Shown: positions 33,802 to 43,243, counted from the stretch's first letter. The stretch is DNA of 64,000 bases from Streptomyces durocortorensis (GCF_031760065.1 NZ_CP134500.1:4216001-4280000), one strand, 5' to 3'. The notes: a model not told the origin generated them from the letters alone. Program-made: numbers and translations.

Positions 33802-36693
33802 ATGGCCGAACAGCATCGACCGCATACCGGACCCTCCGGACCCTCCGGACCCTCCGGACCCTCCGGACCCTCCGGACCATCCCGTGCCTTTGTCGGGGCG
33901 CTCCGCGCCTCCGTGCGCGGCGAGAGCGACTTCGGGCCCGCCGCGCGGGCCCTGACGACGATGGACGCCTCCAACTACCGCCGCGTCCCGCTCGGGGTTC
34001 TCGCCCCGCGCGACGCCGACGACATCGCGGCCGCGCTGACGGTCTGCCAGGAGTATCGGGTTCCGGTGGTGGCGCGCGGTGGCGGCACGTCCATCGCCGG
34101 GCAGGCCACCGGCACCGGCCTCGTGCTCGACCTCACCCGCCATCTGCGGACGATCCTCGACCTGGACCCGGTCGCCCGCACCGCCGTCGTCCAGCCCGGC
34201 GTCGTCCTGGACGACCTGCGGGCCGCCGCCGCCCCGCACGGGCTGACGTTCGGCCCCGACCCGTCCACGCACAGCCGCTGCACCATCGGCGGGATGATCG
34301 GCAACAACTCCTGCGGGGCGCACTCGGTGGCCTGGGGCACGACGGCCGACAACGTACGGGGACTGTCGGTCGTCCGGTACGGGGGCCAGGCGCTGCGCCT
34401 GGAACAGGGGAGCGGTCAGGGGCCGGAGGGCGTCGGCCCCCACGGTGTGCGTGAACTGATCGCCGCCCACCTCGCCCCCCTCCGCACCCGCTACCCCGAC
34501 CTCCCGCGCCGCATCTCCGGCTACGCGCTCGACGCCCTGCTCCCCGAGTACCCCGGCGGCCCCGACCCGGTCCGGGCGTTCTGCGGCAGCGAGGGCACCC
34601 TCGCCGTGGTCACCGAGGCGACCGTGCGCCTGGTCGAGCCCCCGCGCGCCCGCGCCCTGGCCGTCCTCGGGTACGCCGACGAGTCCGCCGCCGCCGAGGC
34701 CGCCCCGGGCCTCCTGCCGTACGGCCCGCTCACCGTCGAGGGCATGGCAGCCGACCTCGTACGCGAGTCCGCCGGGCTGCCGCGCGGGGCCGCCTGGCTG
34801 TTCGTCGAGACGGGCGGGGCGACCGGGTCCGATGCCCGCGCGCACGCCGAACGCATCCTGCGGGCGGCCGACGCCGTCGACGGGACGGTCGTCACCGACC
34901 CGGCCGGGCAGCGGGCCCTGTGGCGCATCCGGGAGGACGCCGCCGGGACCGCGACCCGGATGCCCGACGGCAGCGAGGCCTGGCCCGGCTGGGAGGACTG
35001 CGCGGTGCCGCCCGCCCGGCTCGGTGCGTACCTGCGCGACTTCCGGGCGCTGCTCACCGAACACGGCCTGCGCGGAACCCCGTACGGCCACTTCGGCGAC
35101 GGCTGCATCCACGTGCGCATCGACTTCGACCTCCTCACCCCGGCCGGAACCGCCCGCTTCCGCCGCTTCTCCGAGGAGACGGCCGACCTGGTCGTCGCGC
35201 ACGGCGGCTCCCTCAGCGGCGAACACGGCGACGGCCAGGCGCGCGCCGAGCTGCTGCCACGGATGTACGGGGACGAACTCGTCGGCCTCTTCGGCCGGTT
35301 CAAGGACCTGTGGGACCCGGACGGCGGCCTGAACCCCGGGATGCTCGTCCGCCCGGACCGCCTCGACGAGAACCTCCGCTTCGAGGTTCTGCCGAAACGC
35401 CCGGTCGACGTGGAATTCGGCTACCCGCAGGACGGCGGGGACTTCGCGGGAGCGGTGCGCAGGTGTGTCGGCGTCGCCAAGTGCCGTACGACGGAGGCGC
35501 CGGGTGCGGGCGTCATGTGCCCGTCCTTCCGCGCGACCGGCGAGGAGGCCCACTCCACGCGCGGGCGGGCCCGGCTGCTGCACGAGATGCTGGCGGGCGA
35601 GGTGATCACCGACGGCTGGCGGAGCACGGAGGTACGGGACGCGCTCGACCTCTGCCTCTCCTGCAAGGGGTGCCGCAGCGACTGCCCGGTGGGCGTCGAC
35701 ATGGCCACGTACAAGGCGGAGTTCCTGCACCACCACTACCGGGGCCGCCTCCGCCCCGCCGCCCACTACGCCCTGGGCCGCCTCCCGCGGTGGCTGCGCC
35801 TGGCCGCGCCACTGGCCCGCCCGTTGAACGCCCTGGCCCGGCTGCGCCCGCTCGCCGCACTCGCGAAGCGGCTGGCGGGGATCGCGCCCGAGCGGACGAT
35901 TCCGGTGCTGGCGACGGAGACGTACAGCCGGTGGCTGCGCCGGAGGCAGGGCGAGGGGACGCGCGTCCTCGCGTCGGACCGGGTGGTGGCCCTGTGGGCG
36001 GACACCTTCACCGAGTACCTGTCCCCGCAGGTGGGCCGGGCGGCGGTCCGGGTGCTGGAGGAGGCGACGGGGCGCACGGTGCTCCCGGCCCCGCGCGGAG
36101 TGTGCTGCGGTCTCACCTACGTGTCGACGGGCCAGCTGGACGCGGCCCGCCGCGTGATGCGCCGCACCCTGGACCGGGTCGGCCTGCTCCCCGGCCACCC
36201 GCTCGTCGTCCTCGAACCGAGTTGCGCCGCCACCCTCCGCACGGACCTGCCCGAACTTCTCCCCGACGACCCGCGCGCCGCCGAACTGGCCGAGAGCGTG
36301 AGGACCTTGGCCCAGTACCTGGAGGAGTACGCCCCCGACTGGACCCCGCCCCGCCTGGACCGCCCGGTCACCGGCCAGACCCACTGCCACCAGCACGCGG
36401 TCCTCGGCGACGCGGCGGAGCGGCGCCTGCGGGAACGGATGGGGCTGACGGGTGAACTGAGCGGGGGGTGCTGCGGTCTGGCCGGGAACTTCGGTTTCGA
36501 GAAGGGGCACTGGGAGGTGTCCGTGGCCTGCGCGGAGGAGCAGCTGCTCCCCTCCGTACGGGAGTCGGGACCGGAGAGCGAACTCCTCGCGGACGGGTTC
36601 TCCTGCCGTACGCAACTGGACCAGCTGGCCGGACGCCGGGCCCGGCACCTGGCGGAGGTGATCGCGGACGGGCTGGAGGGCGGCGGGAGGTGA
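33802..36693 (+). CDS. FAD-linked and Fe-S cluster dehydrogenase (D-2-hydroxyacid type)
   Basis: The 963-residue protein fuses a FAD_binding_4 domain (about 45-260, ARGGGTSIAGQATGTGLVLD), an FAD-oxidase C-terminal domain (about 280-535, with HFGDGCIHVRID), and an Fe-S part with CLSCKGCRSDCPVG and two Cys-rich CCG domains (GVCCGLTYVS and GGCCGLAGNFGFEKG). This is the D-lactate/D-2-hydroxyglutarate dehydrogenase (YdiJ-like) architecture, which feeds electrons from hydroxyacids to a quinone or other carrier. The ATG at 33802 leads into a (GPS)6 repeat. The substrate is not decided. It is divergent from the conservon. Confidence 0.88.
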   Translation: MAEQHRPHTGPSGPSGPSGPSGPSGPSRAFVGALRASVRGESDFGPAARALTTMDASNYRRVPLGVLAPRDADDIAAALTVCQEYRVPVVARGGGTSIAGQATGTGLVLDLTRHLRTILDLDPVARTAVVQPGVVLDDLRAAAAPHGLTFGPDPSTHSRCTIGGMIGNNSCGAHSVAWGTTADNVRGLSVVRYGGQALRLEQGSGQGPEGVGPHGVRELIAAHLAPLRTRYPDLPRRISGYALDALLPEYPGGPDPVRAFCGSEGTLAVVTEATVRLVEPPRARALAVLGYADESAAAEAAPGLLPYGPLTVEGMAADLVRESAGLPRGAAWLFVETGGATGSDARAHAERILRAADAVDGTVVTDPAGQRALWRIREDAAGTATRMPDGSEAWPGWEDCAVPPARLGAYLRDFRALLTEHGLRGTPYGHFGDGCIHVRIDFDLLTPAGTARFRRFSEETADLVVAHGGSLSGEHGDGQARAELLPRMYGDELVGLFGRFKDLWDPDGGLNPGMLVRPDRLDENLRFEVLPKRPVDVEFGYPQDGGDFAGAVRRCVGVAKCRTTEAPGAGVMCPSFRATGEEAHSTRGRARLLHEMLAGEVITDGWRSTEVRDALDLCLSCKGCRSDCPVGVDMATYKAEFLHHHYRGRLRPAAHYALGRLPRWLRLAAPLARPLNALARLRPLAALAKRLAGIAPERTIPVLATETYSRWLRRRQGEGTRVLASDRVVALWADTFTEYLSPQVGRAAVRVLEEATGRTVLPAPRGVCCGLTYVSTGQLDAARRVMRRTLDRVGLLPGHPLVVLEPSCAATLRTDLPELLPDDPRAAELAESVRTLAQYLEEYAPDWTPPRLDRPVTGQTHCHQHAVLGDAAERRLRERMGLTGELSGGCCGLAGNFGFEKGHWEVSVACAEEQLLPSVRESGPESELLADGFSCRTQLDQLAGRRARHLAEVIADGLEGGGR
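33829..33882 (+). repeat. Six 9-base repeats encoding GPS
   Basis: GGACCCTCC is repeated six times in frame near the N-terminus of the dehydrogenase. The unit is three codons, so changes in copy number would keep the frame. Confidence 0.85.
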
Positions 36694-36757
36694 CCCCGTA
36701 GCATCGACGGGTTTGCGGCGGTCGTCGCGCGGTCGCGTAGGTGCAGGGGGAAGCGTT

Positions 36758-37861
36758 GTGAAGAGCGGTGGCAGGTGGTGGCGGAAGCGTACGGTCCTCG
36801 CCTCCGCGCTGGCGGCAGTGGTGCTCGTATCCGGTGGGGGGCTCTGGGCGAAGGACAGCGGGCTCTTCCGGGACCGCTACTGCTGGGACGCCTGGCAGCA
36901 GGACAGCGGGGCCCGGTTCCTCGGCGACGAGGCCCTGGGCAAGTCCGGCTCCGAGCGCGCGGCCGTCGAGTCCGGTACGCCGGGCGGCGACGGGAGGACG
37001 GCGACCTGCACCCTCACGGTGACCTCGTCCGTACCCGACGACGACTCCACCGAGCCGATCCGCTTCGAGGACCGGGTGACGCTGAGCTACGGTCCGGTGC
37101 CCGAGGCCCCGGACGAGCGGTACGCCTGGATCGAGCGGTACTTCAGCGGCACCGCCTCCGCGCTCCCCGACGGCCTCGACGGCCTCGTCGCCGGGGACCG
37201 GGCGATGCTCGTGCTGCCCGAGTCGTGCGATGTGGAGGGCAGGCCGTCCGCGGTGACCCTGTGGGCCGAGAGCTGGGGCGACGGCCACCTGGGCAAGCGG
37301 CAGACCCCGCTGACCATCGGCACCCTGCCCGACGTGGGCCGCATGCTGCTGGGCGCCGCCGAGGCGGGGATGCGGAAGGCGGGGTGCGCGCCGGAGGAGC
37401 CGCTGCGGATGACGTCGCCTATGACCCGGGTCGCCGAGCGTTCGGGCAGTGCCAGGAATCCGGTCTGCCGGATCCCCGGGGTGACGCTCGACCTGGGGAG
37501 CACCTCCCGGTACGAGCAGCAGGTGGGCGTCGTCGACGACCGGCTCCAGACCTGCTCGGTCGTGTGGCCCCAGAGGGGCGGGCCGGCCGAACCGGCGGCC
37601 CAGTTCGTGATGGCCGCCACGCCCCGGACGGCGGCGGTGTTCGCCGGTCTCCCCGAGGGCGAGGAGCACGGTCTCCTGCGCGCCTCCTGCGACGACCGGG
37701 ACGTGGTGTTCTACGGGCGGATCGAGTCGGGGGTGTCCAGCTCGGAGAAGGCCGACCGGAGGGTGGTGGCCCGGTTCGCCGAATCGGCGGGCCGGCGCAT
37801 CGGCTGCGCACCCACGACGTGGAACCGCAGCGGGAGCCAGAGCCAGGGGGCGGCACGATGA
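36758..37861 (+). CDS. Membrane-anchored extracytoplasmic protein, unknown (tandem paralog 1)
   Basis: The 367-residue protein has an Arg/Lys-rich start and one membrane segment (TVLASALAAVVLVSGGGLW), then a soluble domain with several Cys (RYCWDAWQQDSGARFLGDEA, then LPESCDVEG and NPVCRIPGV). It is a type II or signal-anchor protein. The layout parallels the next gene, with a matching CWxAxxxD motif just after the membrane segment. The GTG at 36758 follows GGGGGAAG. The stop overlaps the next ATG by 4 bases. No named family is recognised. Confidence 0.75.
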   Translation: MKSGGRWWRKRTVLASALAAVVLVSGGGLWAKDSGLFRDRYCWDAWQQDSGARFLGDEALGKSGSERAAVESGTPGGDGRTATCTLTVTSSVPDDDSTEPIRFEDRVTLSYGPVPEAPDERYAWIERYFSGTASALPDGLDGLVAGDRAMLVLPESCDVEGRPSAVTLWAESWGDGHLGKRQTPLTIGTLPDVGRMLLGAAEAGMRKAGCAPEEPLRMTSPMTRVAERSGSARNPVCRIPGVTLDLGSTSRYEQQVGVVDDRLQTCSVVWPQRGGPAEPAAQFVMAATPRTAAVFAGLPEGEEHGLLRASCDDRDVVFYGRIESGVSSSEKADRRVVARFAESAGRRIGCAPTTWNRSGSQSQGAAR

Positions 37862-39189
37862 CGGAGGGGGCGAGGGGCGCGGGCGCGGACGCACTTCCGG
37901 CCACGGCTGACGGTGTCACGGGTGGCGGCGTCACGCCTGGCGGGGTCACGGGTGATGGCGCTCCGGGGGACGGTGTCACGCCGGAGGGTCCTCCGGTCGA
38001 CGGCGCTCCGGTCGACGGCGCTCAGGCCGACGGTGACACCCCCGACGGTGCCCCGGCCGGGCGGCCCCCGTTGCTGCGGCGGCTCCTCCGTAGCCGGACG
38101 GTCCTCGCCGCCACCGCTGCCGGGCTCGTCGGTGCGCTGTTCGGCGCGGGGGCGGTCGCCTGGCGGACGGACACGCTGCCGCTGCTCTCCCACGCCCCCT
38201 GCTGGGGCGCGTTCGACGACGACCTGGCCACGCGCGTGTTCGGCGACCTGGAGGTCTCGGCCGAGACCCAGCGACTACAGAGGGACCCGCGCACCCGTGT
38301 CGCCTCGTACGGGCAGTGCCGCATCACGAGCCACGGCGAGAAGGTCCCCGTGGTGAGCCAACTGACCGTGCGCGTCCGTGAACTGGACGGAACCCACCAG
38401 AGGGAGGCGCGGTCCTGGACGAGTGAGTTCCTCCAGGCCGACATGGCACCGATGGGGAACGGGCTGCCCGGTATGGCGTCCGCGTCCCGGGCCTGGCTGG
38501 CGCTGCCGCAGAGCTGCGTCGGGGCTCCGGACCAGCTGGCCACGCCGACCGTCGTCGACCTCGCGATGGGCGAAACGGGCGGCCGCGGCTTGCCGGAGCA
38601 CGACCTGAAGGAGCGCGGGGCCCTGTCCGCGGCGGCGGTGGCGGTGGCCAACGGCGTCCTGCGTGAACTGGGCTGCTCCGGTACGTACGGTTCCGCGGAG
38701 CCCACCGGTTCGTACGTCGCCTGGGAGGACACCACCCCGGACGCGCTCTGCGGCATCAAGGGGCTTCGGCTGCCCGCCGGTTACCGGGAGTCGCTGCCGC
38801 GGACCCGCGTGGGGCAGGAGGGCGGCGCGGCCCGCTCCTGCGAAGTGGGCTCCTCCTACCCGCCGGGCGAACTGCATCTGACGACCGTCGTGGACCCGCA
38901 GCTGGCCCATGTGTTCGCCCTGGAGGCGCTCCACGGCGGTACCCGCCTGCGCGAGGCGAAGGGCCGGGGCCCCGGTGGGTTCGGTTCGCTGGACGTCACC
39001 AGGGGGGTGTACGTGGCCCACTGCCAGACCGGTGATGTGGTCTTCCTGGTGGAGCGGCTGAAGTCCGTCGGTGACGGTGAGGCCAGGCGTACGAACCTCG
39101 TCCGCGCCCTGCTGCCCCGCTATGTGGAGGCGGAGGCCGAGCGCATCGGCTGCGGCCCGGTCCGGCTGACGCTGCCGGAGCTGAGGTAG
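37858..39189 (+). CDS. Membrane-anchored extracytoplasmic protein, unknown (tandem paralog 2)
   Basis: The 443-residue protein has a long Asp/Gly/Pro-rich cytoplasmic part (residues 15-70, DGVT- and DGAP-type repeats), one membrane segment (VLAATAAGLVGALFGAGAVA) and an ectodomain with PCWGAFDDDLATRVFGD, paired Cys (QSCVG, LGCSG, ALCGIKG, IGCGP) and no enzyme motif. It is a distant paralog of the preceding gene and is translated with it (ATGA overlap). The pair probably forms a surface complex or duplicates a function. The role is unknown. Confidence 0.75.
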   Translation: MTEGARGAGADALPATADGVTGGGVTPGGVTGDGAPGDGVTPEGPPVDGAPVDGAQADGDTPDGAPAGRPPLLRRLLRSRTVLAATAAGLVGALFGAGAVAWRTDTLPLLSHAPCWGAFDDDLATRVFGDLEVSAETQRLQRDPRTRVASYGQCRITSHGEKVPVVSQLTVRVRELDGTHQREARSWTSEFLQADMAPMGNGLPGMASASRAWLALPQSCVGAPDQLATPTVVDLAMGETGGRGLPEHDLKERGALSAAAVAVANGVLRELGCSGTYGSAEPTGSYVAWEDTTPDALCGIKGLRLPAGYRESLPRTRVGQEGGAARSCEVGSSYPPGELHLTTVVDPQLAHVFALEALHGGTRLREAKGRGPGGFGSLDVTRGVYVAHCQTGDVVFLVERLKSVGDGEARRTNLVRALLPRYVEAEAERIGCGPVRLTLPELR

Positions 39190-39190
39190 C

Positions 39191-39224
39191 GGGCCGGGTT
39201 TGCCCGGACGGACAGGCCCGGCCC
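39191..39224. terminator. Hairpin between the paralog pair and the serine hydrolase
   Basis: GGGCCGGG at 39191-39198 pairs with CCCGGCCC at 39217-39224, with a nested CCGGG-TTTG-CCCGG alternative. It lies between convergent stops. Confidence 0.5.
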
Positions 39225-39230
39225 GGCTCC

Positions 39231-40388
39231 TCAGCGCATCGGGGCCGCCGCCCGGCTTACCGCCTCCGCCAGGCGGGCGTTCTCGGGGGCCGCGCCGCCC
39301 TGGGAGGCCCAGGTGCGCCGCGTGTACCCGTACGCCACCCCGTTCACCGGGTCCGCGAAGGCCTGTGAGCCCGCGGCGCCGGAGTGGCCGATCGTGCCCT
39401 CGCCCAGGAACGGGTAGGTGCCGCGCAGCGCCTCGAAGCCGAGGGCGAAGCCGTCGACCGTGCCGGTGACCACGTCGGTGCCGTGCCAGTGGACCCGGCC
39501 GAACTCGGCGAGGGTGTCCGGCTTGAGCAGGGGGTCCCGGCCGTCGAGCCCCGCCGCGGCGGCCGCGTACATCCCGGCGAGGCCGCGCGCGGAGGCGACA
39601 CCGCCCACCGACGTGGGGCCCAGGGCCCGGGTCGTACGGGAGTTGACGAGGGCCACCATGTCGATCGCGGTCCGGGAGCCCGCACTGAAGGCGATGCCGG
39701 TCGGGCTCACCGGGTCGACCGGGTTCGCCAGCATCTCCGCGGTCTGCTCGGGCGTGGGCACCAGCGGCCGGATCGGCACGTACCGGTCCTCCAGCGCCTC
39801 GGGCAGCCCGAGGTGGAAGTCGAGTCCGTACGGGGCGCGGACCCGCTCCTCGAAGTGCTCCTGGACCGAACGGCCCGTCACCCGGCGCACCACCTCACCG
39901 GTCAGCGCCCCGATGGTCAGCGCGTGGTAGCCGAGGGCCGTACCGGGCTGCCAATAGGGGGCCTGCCCCGCGAGCCGGGCGGCGATCAGGCGGTCGTCGG
40001 CGAGCTCGTCGGGGGTGAAGCCGCCGTCGGCGCCGATCAGCCCGGCGCGGTGCCCGAGCACCTCGCGCAGGGTCAGCCGCTCCTTGCCGCCGCCGGTGAA
40101 CTCCGGCCAGTACGCGGTGATGTGCCGGTCCAGGTCGAGGATTCCCTCCTGCACGAGCAGGGCGACCACCAAGTGGGCCGCGCCCTTGGTCGAGGAGTAG
40201 ACGGCGGGCAGCGCGTCGCCGGTGATGCCGTCCCCGGCCCAGAGGTCCACGACCGGCCGGCCGTCCAGGTACGCGGCGAGCTGTGCGCCGGGCTCGGCGG
40301 TCTCCTCGGCGAGGACGGCGGCGAACTCCTCCCGTACGCCCTCGAATCCCTCGGCGACCGTTCCCCTGACGGTGATGTCGTACGCCAT
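39231..40388 (-). CDS. Serine hydrolase, class C beta-lactamase fold
   Basis: The 385-residue protein has the SxxK motif as STKG in AVYSSTKGAAHLV near residue 86 and a YHALTIGALTG Tyr motif near 170. It is of the esterase/beta-lactamase-like EstB type. There is no signal peptide, so it acts in the cytoplasm, probably as an esterase or peptidase rather than an antibiotic hydrolase. The start is the ATG at 40388. The substrate is unknown. Confidence 0.88.
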   Translation of the reverse strand: MAYDITVRGTVAEGFEGVREEFAAVLAEETAEPGAQLAAYLDGRPVVDLWAGDGITGDALPAVYSSTKGAAHLVVALLVQEGILDLDRHITAYWPEFTGGGKERLTLREVLGHRAGLIGADGGFTPDELADDRLIAARLAGQAPYWQPGTALGYHALTIGALTGEVVRRVTGRSVQEHFEERVRAPYGLDFHLGLPEALEDRYVPIRPLVPTPEQTAEMLANPVDPVSPTGIAFSAGSRTAIDMVALVNSRTTRALGPTSVGGVASARGLAGMYAAAAAGLDGRDPLLKPDTLAEFGRVHWHGTDVVTGTVDGFALGFEALRGTYPFLGEGTIGHSGAAGSQAFADPVNGVAYGYTRRTWASQGGAAPENARLAEAVSRAAAPMR

Positions 40389-40472
40389 GATTTCTCCCCC
40401 TGGTGCGTCCGGTGGTTGCTGTTCTGCCCCAACAGGCCGCGACGGCGGGAAAATTCCTGGAGCATATCCACC

Positions 40473-41357
40473 TCACGGGCCGCGCGCGATGATCTCGCGG
40501 GCCAGGGCCGCCAGATCGGGCAGGGCCGGGTGGCCGGGTGCGTCGCGGCGGGCGAGGAGGACCGGGACGCCGGGGGCGTCGTCGAGCGGGACGTAGACGA
40601 CCCCCGCGTGCGGGTGCATGTCGGCGGTCGAGGCGGTGGACACCCCGTTGCCGCGTCCGGCGGCGATGGCGGTGAGCCAGTCGTCGGTGTTGCCGACGGT
40701 GAGGGTGGCGGCGGGCCGGGCGTGGGGAGGCCACAGGCCGATCGTGGTGGTGCCGGAGACGGTGTTGAGGACGACGGGGCCGTCCGCGAGATCGGCGAGG
40801 GCGAGCGAGGTGCGCCCGGCCAGCGGCCCGTCCGCGGTGACCGCCGCCACCCGCACCTCGGTGAACAGCACCTCGGCGACGAGCCCCGGCGCGTCCACGG
40901 GCCCCCGCAGCAGGGCGGCGTCGACCTCGCCCCGGGTGAGCCCGGCGGTGCGGTCGTCGATCCGGAGCAGTTCCAGCGGGGTCCGGGGGTGCCGCTCATG
41001 CCAGGCCCGCAGCAGCGGGGTGGTGTACGGCCCGAACGCGGACCAGGCGTGCCCGAGCCGCAGGGGCCACTGGCGCAGCCGCCCGGAGTCGAGCGCCTCG
41101 TCGAAGGCGGCGACCGCGGCGGCGGCCTTGTCGCGGAAGGCGACGCCCTCGGGGGTGAGGGCGAGGTGGTGCGTGGAGCGGTCGACGAGCCGGACGCCCA
41201 GGTGCATCTCCAGCGCGGCGAGGGTGCGGGAGACGGCGGGCTGGGTCAGGCGGAGGCGGGCGGCGGCACGGGTGACGTTGAGCTCGTCGGCGATGGCGAG
41301 GAAGGCGCGCAGATGCCGGAGTTCGACAGGGCGGCCGGTGGAGCGTCCCGGGTTCAT
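40473..41357 (-). CDS. LysR family regulator
   Basis: The 294-residue regulator has the N-terminal winged helix (ELRHLRAFLAIADELNVTRA, then RLTQPAVSRTLAALE) and a periplasmic-binding-like effector domain. The ATG at 41357 gives the standard length. It is divergent from an EamA-type exporter gene, and a small inverted repeat GTGCA-T-TGCAC lies at 41465-41475 between them, so it probably activates that gene. The effector may be the exported metabolite. Confidence 0.9.
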   Translation of the reverse strand: MNPGRSTGRPVELRHLRAFLAIADELNVTRAAARLRLTQPAVSRTLAALEMHLGVRLVDRSTHHLALTPEGVAFRDKAAAAVAAFDEALDSGRLRQWPLRLGHAWSAFGPYTTPLLRAWHERHPRTPLELLRIDDRTAGLTRGEVDAALLRGPVDAPGLVAEVLFTEVRVAAVTADGPLAGRTSLALADLADGPVVLNTVSGTTTIGLWPPHARPAATLTVGNTDDWLTAIAAGRGNGVSTASTADMHPHAGVVYVPLDDAPGVPVLLARRDAPGHPALPDLAALAREIIARGP

Positions 41358-41464
41358 GCGTGGGGAGCATAACGGGAGCTTGATCGGCATTTCACGGAAC
41401 GCGCGGGGGTCCTTACGGTGAGGGAAAGGCCTTGGCGGGCGAGTGCGAGATGCCGTACTGTCCG

Positions 41465-41475
41465 GTGCATTGCAC
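41465..41475. promoter_or_regulatory. Inverted repeat in the LysR/EamA intergenic region
   Basis: GTGCATTGCAC is a perfect 5+1+5 palindrome and overlaps a T-N11-A-like arrangement. It is a candidate LysR site from position and symmetry only. Confidence 0.4.
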
Positions 41476-41532
41476 TGCACTGACCTCGCTTTTCTCCCCC
41501 GTGTTCGCCCCCTCCTCCTCCGGAAGGTCCCC

Positions 41533-42540
41533 GTGAACGACCAGCGCAGCGCCGCCGCCGCAGAACCGGCCGCCGCGGCCGTCGCCGTACCGGAAGCGGT
41601 GACGGCACTGGAAGGCACCGGCCCGGGCCCGGGCGGCCGGGGGAGTGACGTCCGGGGGAAGGCGGGTGCCGGGCGGGCCGGTTCCGACCGCAGGGCGGCG
41701 CTGGTCCCGGTGGTGCTGGTGATCGCGGGCGGTCTGTCCGTCCAGTTCGGCTCGGCGATCGCGGCGCTGCTGATGCCGAAGGCGGGGGCGCTGGGCGTCG
41801 TCACGCTGCGGCTGGCGGCCGCCGCGCTGATCCTGCTGGTGGTCTGCCGCCCGAAGCTGCGGGGCCACTCGCGCGCCGACTGGGGGACGGTGGTCGCCTT
41901 CGGCGTCGCCATGGGCGGCATGAACACGCTGTTCTACCAGGCGCTGGACCGTATCCCGCTGGGCATCGCCGTGACCCTGGAGGTGCTCGGCCCGCTGGCG
42001 CTCTCCGTCTTCGCCTCGCGCCGCCTGATCAACGTCGTGTGGGCCGGGCTCGCCCTCGTCGGCGTGGTTCTTCTCGGTGGCGGCGGCTTCGACCGCCTGG
42101 ACCCGGTGGGCGCGGCGTACGCGCTGGGGGCCGGGGCGATGTGGGCGGCGTACATCGTCTTCAGCGCCCGCACCGGCCGCCGCTTCCCCCAGGCGGACGG
42201 ACTGGCCCTGGCGATGGTCGTCGCCGCACTCCTCTCGCTGCCCCTGGGCATCATGGAGTCGGGGGCGAAGCTGGCGGTCCCCTCCGTCATGGCGCTCGGC
42301 GCGGCGGTGGCGATCCTGAGCTCGGTCCTCCCGTACACCCTGGAACTCATGGCCCTGCGCCGCCTGCCCGCCTCCACGTTCGCCGTGATGATGAGCCTGG
42401 AACCGGCGATCGCGGCGACCGCGGGCTTCCTCATCCTGAACCAGGCCCTGTCCACCACGGACGCCCTCGCCATCGCCCTGGTCATCGGGGCGAGCATGGG
42501 CGCGGTACGCAGTCAGGCGGGGGCGCGGAAGAAGGCGTGA
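41533..42540 (+). CDS. EamA/RhtA-like transporter
   Basis: The 335-residue protein has a polar N-terminal tail of about 50 residues and ten hydrophobic segments in two EamA repeats (for example VPVVLVIAGGLSVQFGSAIA, then PLGIAVTLEVLGPLALSVFA; second half MWAAYIVFSARTG and AIAATAGFLILNQAL). This is the threonine/homoserine or other metabolite exporter class. The GTG at 41533 follows GGAAGG. The divergent LysR regulator suggests control by a metabolite. The substrate is unknown. Confidence 0.9.
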   Translation: MNDQRSAAAAEPAAAAVAVPEAVTALEGTGPGPGGRGSDVRGKAGAGRAGSDRRAALVPVVLVIAGGLSVQFGSAIAALLMPKAGALGVVTLRLAAAALILLVVCRPKLRGHSRADWGTVVAFGVAMGGMNTLFYQALDRIPLGIAVTLEVLGPLALSVFASRRLINVVWAGLALVGVVLLGGGGFDRLDPVGAAYALGAGAMWAAYIVFSARTGRRFPQADGLALAMVVAALLSLPLGIMESGAKLAVPSVMALGAAVAILSSVLPYTLELMALRRLPASTFAVMMSLEPAIAATAGFLILNQALSTTDALAIALVIGASMGAVRSQAGARKKA

Positions 42541-42559
42541 GCCGGGGGTGGTGTCCGCC

Positions 42560-42994
42560 TCAGCTGTCGGCGGGCAGGATGCGGAAGGCGTCCAGCCCGG
42601 GCGTCAGGGGTGCCATGGCCCGGAAGTCGCGCTGGTCCAGGGTGAAGACGCGGTTGGTCCGGTAGCGGTCGGCGAGGGCCACCCCGACCGCGTCGGCCAG
42701 GTCCAGTCGCAGGCCTTCGTACTTCTGGCGGACCTCATGGGCGGTACGCAGATCCGCGAGCCTGAGCTCGGCGAGGCGGTACTGCCCGTCTTCCATGCGG
42801 GAGTTCAGAGCCTCCATCACCTGCATCGCGGCCGGGAACCCCAGGTCGCGATGGACCAGGCGGTCCAGCTCGGTGACGACCAACGGTGAGATGGCCAGCC
42901 GCTCGTGCTCCATGACCCGGGCCGCATCGGAATGCTCAGGCTGCGCGGCGTCGAAAGCGGCGTAGAGGGCCGAAGTGTCGGCGACGATGATCAA
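42560..42994 (-). CDS. vapC: PIN-domain toxin, VapC-like
   Basis: The 144-residue protein has the PIN acidic residues in VADTSALYAAFDA (Asp near 6), SPLVVTELDRLVHRD (Glu near 43), LDLADAVGVALADRY (Asp near 98-101) and FTLDQRDFRAMA (Asp near 120). It should be an RNase that cleaves structured RNA. The start overlaps the antitoxin stop by ATGA, as in most vapBC pairs. It lies downstream of the antitoxin and under the palindromic operator at 43244-43277. Confidence 0.9.
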   Translation of the reverse strand: MIIVADTSALYAAFDAAQPEHSDAARVMEHERLAISPLVVTELDRLVHRDLGFPAAMQVMEALNSRMEDGQYRLAELRLADLRTAHEVRQKYEGLRLDLADAVGVALADRYRTNRVFTLDQRDFRAMAPLTPGLDAFRILPADS

Positions 42995-43233
42995 CGGCGT
43001 GCGGCCCGTTCCTTGATGTGCTCGTACACCGACTCGTCCATCTCGTCGGGCGTGCGGGGGCGCCCGCTGTCGAAGACCGGCAGTTCCCGGCTGCGCTTCG
43101 GGCGCTCCGCGTGTTCCAGCAGCAGCGCGATGCCGCGCCGGATGAGCTCGGCCTTGCTGACGCCGGTGGCGGCCGATTCGGCGTCCAGCCGCACTTCCAG
43201 CGCCTCCGGAAGATACACGGTCGTCTTTATCAT
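42991..43233 (-). CDS. vapB: Ribbon-helix-helix antitoxin, VapB-like
   Basis: The 80-residue protein has an N-terminal RHH-type beta strand and helices (MIKTTVYLPEALEVRLDAES, then GVSKAELIRRGIALLLEHAE) and a C-terminal tail for toxin binding (RTPDEMDESVYEHIKERA). It should neutralise the PIN toxin and autoregulate the pair with it. The ATG is 10 bases from the near-perfect palindrome at 43244-43277, the expected operator. Confidence 0.9.
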   Translation of the reverse strand: MIKTTVYLPEALEVRLDAESAATGVSKAELIRRGIALLLEHAERPKRSRELPVFDSGRPRTPDEMDESVYEHIKERAARR

Positions 43234-43243
43234 GCCGCCCAGA

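Noticed and set aside
33751..36648. A 965-residue minus-strand frame opposite the FAD/Fe-S dehydrogenase
   Set aside because: No domain, composition typical of an antisense frame, and the plus-strand protein has complete cofactor motifs.
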